NCBI GenBank assembly: GCA_964443135.1 | Contig: CAYUBQ010000009.1 | Location: 26,008-90,007 of the forward strand | DNA: 64,000 nucleotides | Source of the DNA: JAIPEI01 sp964443135 | GTDB taxonomy: Bacteria; Desulfobacterota; DSM-4660; Desulfatiglandales; HGW-15 | Direction of reading: 5' to 3' | Shown here: in pieces, positions 25,601 to 31,939 of the stretch | Position numbering within the stretch: the stretch's first letter is position 1 | Layout: each line of letters starts with the position of its first letter | The notes under the pieces: model-generated | Databases searched by the model: none | What the model saw: the letters and a program-made list of their open reading frames with translations, nothing else | What the model was told of the DNA's origin: nothing | Made by a program: the position numbers and the translations under genes

Positions 25601-26276
25601 AGGCCTCGGCGACGCTTTCGTAGGCCCTTTCGTACCCGGCTTCGACCGCGTCCGTTTCAGGACGTCTCTCCCGGGGCACGATGTGCGGGGGAAGCACGCT
25701 CCGAACGCTCCTGGAGAGCGAGAGCAGGTTTTCCGGCGTGAACCCCCGGGCCAGCGCAAAGGCCGCGAAGAGCGGGGAGGCCGACCCCATCTCCCGCCTC
25801 CAGAAGTCCTCCACCACGCCCTGCTCGAGTGCGGTCTGGTCCGGGAGAAGCTCCGTCTCGAAAGGCGATCCGCTCTCGAAGGCGTGCTCGTCCAGGACGC
25901 GCCGGCAAAAACCGTGGATCGTGAAGACGGCGGCGCGGTCGAAGTCCCGGAGGGCCTGCCTGAGTCTCAGCAGAGCCGCCTCCGTTCGGCCGGCCTTTGC
26001 GGCGAGCTCCTCGAGAAAAGGGTCCCGGTCCGGTCCGCCGGAAAAGACCGCAAGGGCGTCTCGGAGCCGGTCACGGATGCGCTCCTCGAGCTCCGCCGTG
26101 GCCGCCTCGGTGAAGGTGACCACGAGGATGCGGTCGACGGGAAGTCCCTTTTCGACGACGAGGCGGAGAAACAGGGTGGTCAACGTGTAGGTCTTCCCGG
26201 TTCCGGCGCTGGCCTCGATCAGGCTGGTCCCCTCGAGAGGGGTGTGGAGGCTGTCGAATGGGGTTCCGGTTTCCAT
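22647..26276 (-). CDS. recB: Exodeoxyribonuclease V beta subunit, RecB
   Basis: A 1209-residue UvrD-type 3'-5' helicase with a C-terminal nuclease domain, close to the size of other RecB proteins. Walker A is EASAGTGKTYTL near residues 21-32, IDEFQDTD is motif II, and VTIHKSKGLEYP and LYVALTRARNR are the late helicase motifs. The nuclease domain keeps GFVDLVF and VDWKSND near residue 1100 followed by LQYLLYTLALDRYL, so the metal-binding Asp, Asp and Lys are present and it should be active. The start is 19 bases after recC. With recC and recD it forms the double-strand-break resection machine. Confidence 0.95.
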   Translation of the reverse strand: METGTPFDSLHTPLEGTSLIEASAGTGKTYTLTTLFLRLVVEKGLPVDRILVVTFTEAATAELEERIRDRLRDALAVFSGGPDRDPFLEELAAKAGRTEAALLRLRQALRDFDRAAVFTIHGFCRRVLDEHAFESGSPFETELLPDQTALEQGVVEDFWRREMGSASPLFAAFALARGFTPENLLSLSRSVRSVLPPHIVPRERRPETDAVEAGYERAYESVAEAWPGARPEVSRLLLESDALNRVKYRRDRVEQWIRAMDHHALPGRCDPLLFDGFERFASSGIEDATKRNRTPPGHSFFALCEDLLLRREALTKAFERKLLACRAELFDEVESELPKWKAERNVQSFDDLLRGVQAALRAPGGSRLERALRSRYGAALIDEFQDTDPVQYDIFRRIFSDGTTPLFLIGDPKQAIYGFRGADVFAYMEAAGETSRRLTLPKNYRSEPGLVRAVNTLFRGHENPFVFERIPFHEVEPAGKEREIPPLRSRDRTAAPFRIWFAGSEDLPSSKGRISKETGRRVIPDAVASEIERLVAAGRSGEAVIEERPVREGDIAVLLRTNSEARIVYRALASRRIPSVLYTTSSLFETDEAAEVTRVLQAMVRPEREGLLRAALATACLGWDASSLEGLLSNPMEGEERLLRFRACHETWREKGFIHAFLDLLRRESALPRLLELPDGERRVTNLLHLSEVLHRAETRLDLGPEGLVKWLSEQIDPRTRGTEEQPLRLESDRNAVSLVTIHKSKGLEYPIVFCPFLWESSRVRDRKGPVAFHERNDGFRLTLDLGSSPPEREHHIALAEEEALSENLRLLYVALTRARNRCYAVWGRFNRADTSAPAYLFHARRSEAGAKPVESARQFATLEEPALRADLEALRDASGGSIEVAALPKPEPSRPVEPVLRSPDLSSRIFEGRIDRTWGIASFTSLTASHPHGGEAREDESVLETGGGPPGEGGGLPRGEEPAGLCGFPRGPRSGTCLHTLLESLDFTGLDSHTLSDAVLGVLREHGFDPALEESVCRMVRAVISTPLDPDRKGLRLDRVSTADRLNELSFFLPLRRVSPDMLRDLLLPHGAGDLPETLPEQIGRLRFSPVRGALHGFVDLVFRFEGRYFIVDWKSNDLGPSLEDYRRERIGAAMADGFYHLQYLLYTLALDRYLSSRVPGYDYAAHFGGVFYVFLRGVDPGRGPGHGVFHASPPEPLIRRLCEGLLP

Positions 26277-26295
26277 GCGTTCCCGGGGTGCGGCC

Positions 26296-29200
26296 TCAGG
26301 CCGGCGTTTCTTCGTGTTCGAGAAGGGGATCCAGGACGCCGGAGGCGCAGTCCCGGAATGCGCCGGTTTCCAGCGGGTCCTGGTTTCGGAAGCAGAGACC
26401 CACGTGGGGTTCGTCGCGGTCCCCGGGGGAGCGCTCGCTCCCCTCGTAGACCCTCCGGGCCGCCTGCAGCGCCCTCTGCTCGGATCCGGTGCGGCCGTAC
26501 AGGGCCTGCACGTAGGCCCAGGAGCTTTCCGGGAAAAAGGGCAGAGGACGGAGAAGACCTTGCCGGTAGCGCTCGAGAAGACCCAGCAACAGAGGCTCCG
26601 CCTCGAGCACGGGGGCGAAACCCGACACCGCCCAACGGGGGCCCGGGTCCCGCGCCCTGCTCAAACCGATCACAACGCTTCGCCGGGAGCCCCCGGGCAC
26701 CCCTTCGGCGAGATTCAAGACCAGGTGCCGAATCCAGGCGCTCAGGCGGTCCTTGACCTTGATGGTGGCAAAGCGGCGCTGACAGAGACCGTGGGCCCGG
26801 ATCCCCTCCAGGGACCCGGTCAGGCGGAAGGGCCCGATCCCCAGGTCCACGGGCAACGGCTCCAGCGGCTCGCCGTCCAGGAACCGTGCGGTTCCGCTCA
26901 CCAGGTCCGTGACGTCCCGGACGAGCTCATCGAACTGGACCCGGCCGGCGGGTCCGTGCGGGATCCTGCCCGAGGAGCCGGCGTGCTGGAAGAGGTCCCA
27001 GGGGTCTTCCCCGTTCGTGCATCGGTCCAGGAGACGCCGGCCGAGCTGGTACCGTTCCAGCCCCTCGACGGCAAAAGGCTCGCGGTCTTCGGGAAGGTCT
27101 TCCGCCGCTTCGAGCCGCAGGCCGATCCGGTCCCGCAGCAGGAAGGCCGAAGGATTGCGGAAAAAGCGCACGAGATCGTCGATCTCCACCTCGAGCCACT
27201 CCGGACCGGGCTCCGGAAGATCCTGCGAAAAGAACGGGGCCGGCGTCCGTTTGGCCTCGACGAGGGCCCTGGCGCACCGAAGGCGCTCCTTCGAGTAGGA
27301 GGCGAGGTCGCCTCCTCGAAAATAGTCCGGGCTGAAGGCCTGGAGGGGGTGCCGCACCACGATCCGGTCCAGGACCTCCCGGCCGGGCGTTTCGAATCCC
27401 TGCTCGATGACCTCCAGCAGCTCGCTCACGAGAACCGAGGGGGGGAGCGGGCTGTTGTCCTGCTGGCTCTGGCCGACGTAGCTCAGGTGGAGGTGGGAGC
27501 GGGCCGAGATCAGGGTTTCCAGGAACAGGTAGCGGTCGTCCTTCCTTCGTGAACGGTCACCCGGCCTCGGGTGGGCGTCCATGAGGTCGAAGTCCGGGGC
27601 CCGGCGGTTCCTGGGGTAGGCCTCGCCGTCCATTCCGAGGCAGCAGATGATCCGAAAGGGGATGCTTCGCATGGGGAGCATGGCACAGAAGGTGACCCCG
27701 CCCGTCATGAACCCGGTCCCCCGGGCTTCCTCCTCGAACCGCTGCTCCAGGAGAGAGCGGATCACGTCCAGGTGAAGGAGGGGGTCCTCGCCCTCCGCCC
27801 CCGCTCCCGTTGCGTGGAGGATGTCGTTCAACGCCCTGCGAAGGGAGAGGGCCTCGCGATGCGCCTCCGCCGTCGGCTCGAACATGCGATCGAGAAGGTC
27901 GTTCAAGTTGCGAAACCAGACACCGGGCGGGGCCGGCTGCTCGAGCCCGGGCAGGAGCTCGAACAGGGTGGATGCGAACCCCAGGAGCTTCTCGAGAACG
28001 AGCGCGTCCCCGCCCTCGACGTGATCGTACGGCAGGATGCCGCCGAAGGACCGTACCTCGCCCCCGGCCATGGCATACCCCAGGAGGAGGCGCTGGAGGC
28101 CTGCCGCCCAGGTGTTTTCCCGAAAAGCGGGCAGGCCTCTGCGGGCCCGGTCCTCTTCGTCCAGGCCCCACCGGATCCCCGTCTCCACGGCCCACGTGCG
28201 TAGGGTCTCGAAATCCGTTTCGGAGAGCTGGAACCGGTTCATCACCGAGGGGGACTCCAGCACCCCCAGGACCCTGGACAGGCCGTATCGCTCCCGGCCC
28301 AGGTCCAGCAGGGCCAGGAACGTGCGGATGAGCTCGCTCTCCGTGCGGAGGCTCCGGTCCGCGATGCTGTAGGGAATGCGCTGGCGGTCCGTTTCGGGAG
28401 CGTCGAAAACGGCCCGGACGAAAGGGGCGTAGGTCTCGATGTCCGGGGTCGTCACCAGGATCTCGGACGGACGCAGGTCCGGGATCCGTTCGAACCAGGC
28501 GAGGAGGCGATCGTGCAGGATTTCCACCTCCCGAAGCGGGCTGTGGCAGCTGTGTACGCGGATCGAATCGTCCGCAGGGGAGAGCCGCGTTCGTTGTCCC
28601 GAGGCCCCCCGATTGCGGAGGTCGAGCACGTCCGACTGCACGGCCCGGAGCAGGGTTTCTTCTCCGGGATCCGCAAAGCAGTCGTTCTCCTCGACCGGGT
28701 ACTCCTGGATCATGTCGAAGAAATCGCGGCCCGTCATCCCGGTGGAGGCGAGGATCGGGTGACCCTGCCGCCAGTGGAGGTATGCCTCCGCATCCTCCGC
28801 CACGGTCCCGGTCACCCGCTCGATCACCCCGTCGCTGGCGATGTCCCCCCAGTACTCCCGGCAGGGATTCATCAGGAAGAGGTTCACCCGCGTGTGACGA
28901 GCCACCGCCGCGAGCAGGTCCAGGTGAAAGCGGGGGAGGGCCGGGATCCCGAAAACGGAGACGCGTTCGGGGAGTCGCCCGGGGGGAGGGTCTTCCAGCC
29001 GGGCGAGGAGAGACCGGGCCCGCTCGGCCCGGTGGGTTTCCCCGGAGAGTCGGCGGACCAGGGACCTCCAGATCTCGGCCTGCCAACCGCCCTGGTCCGA
29101 AAGCTCCCAGCTCCGGATCATGTCCGGGCGGAAGACCAGGTACTGATCGAAGAGGTGGGCGAGGCGCTCGGCCAGTTGAAAACGCCGGAGTCCCCGCTCG

Positions 29201-29556
29201 TCGCCCCGCAGGTAGCCGCGGACTTGATCGAACCCCGGCCGGCCGGACAGGGCTTCGAGCAGCCCGAGGATGCGCCACCTCAGTCGGGCCGGCTCGAAGG
29301 CGGTCGACGGGACGGACGTTCCCGTGAGCCGCCGATGGAGGTCGTCCGCGAACCGGTTCGGAAACGGGAAGGAGACGTTGGCGCAAACCCCCTGTCTTCT
29401 CGCGAGCTCCAGAGAGAGCCATCGCTCCATCCCCCGGCTCTGAACCACGATGAGCTCCGGTTCCAAGGGGTGGGTGAGGGGGTCGCGAAGCAGCTCAGCC
29501 AGGAGATCGACGAGATCTTCCAGGCGGTTGCCCGTGTGTAGGCGTAGGGCGCACAC
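26296..29556 (-). CDS. recC: Exodeoxyribonuclease V gamma subunit, RecC
   Basis: A 1086-residue RecC subunit, which holds RecB and RecD and scans for Chi. Family-typical stretches are VQSRGMERWLSLELA near residue 39, NVSFPFPNRF, and DSIRVHSCHSPLREVEILHD near residue 330. The later IRSLLEQRFEE and FCAMLPMRSIPFRIICCLGM stretches are also RecC-like. The start is a GTG at 29556 with a CTGGAG ribosome-binding stretch about 11 bases upstream. It is the first gene of the recC-recB-recD-trmO-recD2 run. The 104 bases between it and the HAMP gene hold no gene that I can see. Confidence 0.93.
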   Translation of the reverse strand: MCALRLHTGNRLEDLVDLLAELLRDPLTHPLEPELIVVQSRGMERWLSLELARRQGVCANVSFPFPNRFADDLHRRLTGTSVPSTAFEPARLRWRILGLLEALSGRPGFDQVRGYLRGDERGLRRFQLAERLAHLFDQYLVFRPDMIRSWELSDQGGWQAEIWRSLVRRLSGETHRAERARSLLARLEDPPPGRLPERVSVFGIPALPRFHLDLLAAVARHTRVNLFLMNPCREYWGDIASDGVIERVTGTVAEDAEAYLHWRQGHPILASTGMTGRDFFDMIQEYPVEENDCFADPGEETLLRAVQSDVLDLRNRGASGQRTRLSPADDSIRVHSCHSPLREVEILHDRLLAWFERIPDLRPSEILVTTPDIETYAPFVRAVFDAPETDRQRIPYSIADRSLRTESELIRTFLALLDLGRERYGLSRVLGVLESPSVMNRFQLSETDFETLRTWAVETGIRWGLDEEDRARRGLPAFRENTWAAGLQRLLLGYAMAGGEVRSFGGILPYDHVEGGDALVLEKLLGFASTLFELLPGLEQPAPPGVWFRNLNDLLDRMFEPTAEAHREALSLRRALNDILHATGAGAEGEDPLLHLDVIRSLLEQRFEEEARGTGFMTGGVTFCAMLPMRSIPFRIICCLGMDGEAYPRNRRAPDFDLMDAHPRPGDRSRRKDDRYLFLETLISARSHLHLSYVGQSQQDNSPLPPSVLVSELLEVIEQGFETPGREVLDRIVVRHPLQAFSPDYFRGGDLASYSKERLRCARALVEAKRTPAPFFSQDLPEPGPEWLEVEIDDLVRFFRNPSAFLLRDRIGLRLEAAEDLPEDREPFAVEGLERYQLGRRLLDRCTNGEDPWDLFQHAGSSGRIPHGPAGRVQFDELVRDVTDLVSGTARFLDGEPLEPLPVDLGIGPFRLTGSLEGIRAHGLCQRRFATIKVKDRLSAWIRHLVLNLAEGVPGGSRRSVVIGLSRARDPGPRWAVSGFAPVLEAEPLLLGLLERYRQGLLRPLPFFPESSWAYVQALYGRTGSEQRALQAARRVYEGSERSPGDRDEPHVGLCFRNQDPLETGAFRDCASGVLDPLLEHEETPA

Positions 29557-29660
29557 GCGTGATGGACTCCAGCTCCTCCGGGGCAGGGTCGGCCCGCGCG
29601 GGCGAGCCGGGACCGCCCTGCTCCGCTCTGCAAAACGGTGGCGGGGCGTGCCCCTTCTTT

Positions 29661-30113
29661 CTAGCGTTTCGGGGCGCTGTTGGCAACCACGCTCTTCTCG
29701 TTCAGCCGTTCGATGAGGCGGTTGACCCGGAGGCAGAGGCCTTTGAGCTCGTCGTTCTTCCTCAGCCGGATGGGAGGGGCCTCCCCCCGCTCCAGGAGGT
29801 CGTCCAGGGTCGCCTCGATTCGAAGAAGCGGCCCTGCGACGCGGTGGGACAGGACGATCCCCATGGCCACGATGACAAAGCCGACAGGAATCCCGAACAG
29901 GGCGAGACGGAAGGCGATCCGCCGGAGGAGTTCGGGCATGACGTCTTCCGGGATGTGGGCGGACAGCACGGGCCAGAGGGTCAGGCAGGACTGGAAGAGC
30001 ACGAACAGGGCGAACAGGACCAGGACCAACAGGAGGCGGAGCGTCACGCCGAGCTGGAGCTTCCGGTCCACCAGGTAGCGGGTGCGGTGTCTTTTGCGTG
30101 CAGGTACAGTCAT
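29661..30113 (-). CDS. Small two-helix membrane protein with HAMP-like linker
   Basis: A 150-residue protein with two transmembrane helices (about 23-45 and 67-92), a short periplasmic loop and a C-terminal HAMP-like segment (AGPLLRIEATLDDLLERG, then LRKNDELKGLCLRVNRLIE). No kinase, cyclase or methyl-accepting domain follows, so it is an orphan HAMP protein. Its ATG at 30113 overlaps the pseudopilin stop by 4 bases (ATGA), so the two are co-translated and probably act together. A role in sensing or stabilising the pilin-like partner is a guess. Confidence 0.75.
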   Translation of the reverse strand: MTVPARKRHRTRYLVDRKLQLGVTLRLLLVLVLFALFVLFQSCLTLWPVLSAHIPEDVMPELLRRIAFRLALFGIPVGFVIVAMGIVLSHRVAGPLLRIEATLDDLLERGEAPPIRLRKNDELKGLCLRVNRLIERLNEKSVVANSAPKR

Positions 30114-30466
30114 TGCTTGGAGATCGTTCCCGTGCGGTCGACTTGATAGGTGGCGGTCACGCCGGGGTGGTCGGCGAGGAGAAGGAGTGTGCCCTCGAAG
30201 CCGTCGTCCACCGTGATCTCGACCCCGTCCGTGGGTCGATACCCGTACGGCTCCAGCATCTCGTCGGTGAATTCTCCGCCGGCCTCGTCCGAGTGAAAGG
30301 CCACGGCGGCCTTGTAGGCGGCGGAGAGGTCGGACTGCATCGCAGCGGTGTAAGTCTGCTCCTGTAGCCTCATGGTGAGGTAGATGGCGATGCTGGCGAG
30401 CACCCCGACGATCATGGTCACGACCATGACCTCGAGCAGCGTGAAGCCCCGGGCGGCTGGTTTCAT
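30110..30466 (-). CDS. Type IV pilin-like / pseudopilin protein
   Basis: A 118-residue protein with a prepilin N-terminus: a short basic leader ending in Gly, then FTLLEVMVVTMIVGVLASIA, including Phe+1 and Glu+5, as cleaved and N-methylated by PilD. The C-terminal domain (about residues 35-118) is short and acidic, and ends in VTATYQVDRTGTISKQ. It would sit in the inner membrane or in a pilus-like fibre. No other pilus genes are in the window, so assembly factors must be elsewhere. It is followed in the same transcript by the HAMP protein. A candidate promoter lies at 30601-30629. Confidence 0.85.
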   Translation of the reverse strand: MKPAARGFTLLEVMVVTMIVGVLASIAIYLTMRLQEQTYTAAMQSDLSAAYKAAVAFHSDEAGGEFTDEMLEPYGYRPTDGVEITVDDGFEGTLLLLADHPGVTATYQVDRTGTISKQ

Positions 30467-30600
30467 GGAGGACGCCTTCGTTCGGAGGTTCGGGCTCTGT
30501 CCTTCGTACGACGAATCGCGGATACGGCAGGTTGCGCGGGGACGGCCCTGGGAGGTCCGTCCGGGGTTGGGGGGAACCCGACTTTGGGAGATACTCGTGG

Positions 30601-30629
30601 ATCATATCAGGGAAATCTCGAATGTTCAA
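30601..30629 (-). promoter_or_regulatory. Candidate sigma-70 promoter for the pseudopilin gene
   Basis: Minus-strand TTGAAC (30624-30629) and TATGAT (30601-30606) are separated by 17 bases. They lie in the AT-richer part of the 364-base divergent gap 30467-30830, about 130 bases before the pilin ATG. Confidence 0.45.
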
Positions 30630-30726
30630 ATGTTTTTGTCTCCCGGAGTCCCATTCCGGCGTCCGGTTGCCGTCGTGGGATCGGTCCCGGCATGTCACGG
30701 GGAAGGATCGGGTGGCACATTTTGGC

Positions 30727-30755
30727 TTGTGCCGGGCGATGGAGTTTCATACAAT
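30727..30755 (+). promoter_or_regulatory. Candidate sigma-70 promoter for the thiamine-binding-like gene
   Basis: TTGTGC (30727-30732) and TACAAT (30750-30755) are separated by 17 bases, about 75 bases before the ATG at 30831. It is divergent from the pilin promoter; nothing else is seen in this gap. Confidence 0.45.
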
Positions 30756-30830
30756 ACGCGGTATCCCCCCAACAGAGACAGCCCTTTTCCAGGACGTTCC
30801 CGGCGGCGGGCCGGAGGAGCGAGCGCCGAG

Positions 30831-31139
30831 ATGACGTTGATGGAGTTCTCCATGATCCCCCTGGACAAGGGGGCGAGCTTCAGCCCATACGTGGCCCGAA
30901 CCCTGGCCATCGTGGAGGAGAGCGGCCTCGACTACCGGCTCAACCCCATGGGGACGGTGGTCGAGGGAGAGTGGCAGGAGCTCCTCGCCCTGCTGAGCCG
31001 CTGCTTCCAGGCCCTGTCCGCGGAGTCCGACAGGATCAGCCTCCAGGTGAAGTTCGACCACCGCAAGGGCGTCACCGGGGCCCTGGACACCAAGATCGGC
31101 AGCGTGGAGGAAAAGGCCGGGCGCTCCTTCAGGACCTGA
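30831..31139 (+). CDS. MTH1187/YkoF-type thiamine-binding-like protein
   Basis: A 102-residue protein of the MTH1187 (DUF77) family, small ferredoxin-fold proteins of which some bind thiamine-like ligands. Typical features are the N-terminal MEFSMIPLDKGASFSPYVA, the DYRLNPMGTVVEGEW stretch near residues 38-52 and a C-terminal DHRKGVTGALDTKI. The function in this organism is not known. The ATG at 30831 is chosen; GGAGGA lies 13 bases upstream, so the ATG at 30840 is also possible. Confidence 0.85.
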   Translation: MTLMEFSMIPLDKGASFSPYVARTLAIVEESGLDYRLNPMGTVVEGEWQELLALLSRCFQALSAESDRISLQVKFDHRKGVTGALDTKIGSVEEKAGRSFRT

Positions 31140-31253
31140 TCCCTGACGGGTTCCAAGGGCCGCGAGCCCGGAACCTGTTCGGAAACCGAAGCGACGAGAC
31201 GAGTTCACTGAATGGGTAAATTGGGTACCTGATTTCTACAAGATAATAGCGTA

Positions 31254-31281
31254 TTGAAACCTTCGCCGTTTGCTGTACTCT
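31254..31281 (+). promoter_or_regulatory. Weak candidate promoter before repeat copy b
   Basis: TTGAAA (31254-31259) and TACTCT (31276-31281) are 16 bases apart in an AT-rich tract of the 300-base gap before the FHA gene. The predicted transcript would begin at about 31288, at the left end of the dispersed element. A second possible pair, TTGGGT and TAATAG, lies about 30 bases upstream. Confidence 0.3.
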
Positions 31282-31293
31282 TAAAGCCGAGGA

Positions 31294-31396
31294 TGGACGC
31301 ATTCGCAAAACCCGCTCACGCGCCGCTGGGGACGGTATAACCTGTTGAAATCCCAGGGGCAGATCTCGAGGATTCGGGCTTTTTGCGACTCCGTCA
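31294..31396 (+). repeat. Dispersed 103-bp hairpin element, copy b
   Basis: It opens TGGACGCATTCGCAAAACCC and closes GGCTTTTTGCGACTCCGTCA, which are near-perfect inverted termini. The inner arms CTGGG and CCCAG, then a G-G mismatch and GCC:GGC pairing, match copy a with an A-T to G-C change. The GATCTCGAGG box is present. It sits 43 bases before the FHA gene start, in the same orientation. Confidence 0.88.
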
Positions 31397-31439
31397 AGAT
31401 TGGATCGTTGTCATGAAGGCGGGAATGGAGCTCACGCAC

Positions 31440-31934
31440 ATGGCGAGGACCGAGCAGGCCCCAAAGACCCAGCCTCTGATCGCATTTTGCGAGGAATGCG
31501 GCGCCCGACTCAAGCTCACCCCTGAGGAGGTCGCAAGGGCGCCCGGCTACATCCATTGCCGAAACTGCAGCGAGGTCATCAAGATCGCCCAGCCCAAGCG
31601 CCTCGCCTACGACCTGGAGCTCCGCCTGGGTGAGCAGACCGTGAGGATGGACCCTGCGCGTCCGATCCTCACCATCGGACGAAAACGGCACAACGATCTC
31701 GTTCTCCCCCACCGGAAGGTGTCCCGGACCCATTCCGCCATCGTCTACCTCGACGACCGCTACACCCTGTTCGACCTCAGCCTGAACGGCACCTTCGTCC
31801 GCTTTGACGGCGGCGAGGAGCTCCTGCTCCGCAAGAACAGGACCGCACTTCAGGGGGCGGGTCTCATCGGCCTCGGGAAATCCCTTCCCCCCCTGCTCGA
31901 GCACGCCATCCGCTTCCGGGTCATCCGGGGCTGA
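31440..31934 (+). CDS. Zinc-ribbon plus FHA domain protein
   Basis: A 164-residue protein. An N-terminal zinc-ribbon-like segment has two CxxC knuckles (CEECG at about 17 and CRNCS at about 41). An FHA domain follows (about 60-150: LTIGRKRHNDLVLP, then VSRTHSAI, then DLSLNGTFVRF), with the conserved Gly-Arg, Ser-x-x-His and Asn-Gly positions that read phosphothreonine. The ATG at 31440 has GGAG about 9 bases upstream; ATGs at 31413 and 31425 are alternatives. It converges with the GGDEF-fold protein gene (5 bases apart), next to a Ser/Thr kinase that could create its ligands. Confidence 0.85.
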   Translation: MARTEQAPKTQPLIAFCEECGARLKLTPEEVARAPGYIHCRNCSEVIKIAQPKRLAYDLELRLGEQTVRMDPARPILTIGRKRHNDLVLPHRKVSRTHSAIVYLDDRYTLFDLSLNGTFVRFDGGEELLLRKNRTALQGAGLIGLGKSLPPLLEHAIRFRVIRG

Positions 31935-31939
31935 CCCGG

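Noticed and set aside
23955..26756. 933-codon plus-strand frame opposite recB
   Set aside because: Shadow of recB, which carries complete helicase and nuclease motifs.
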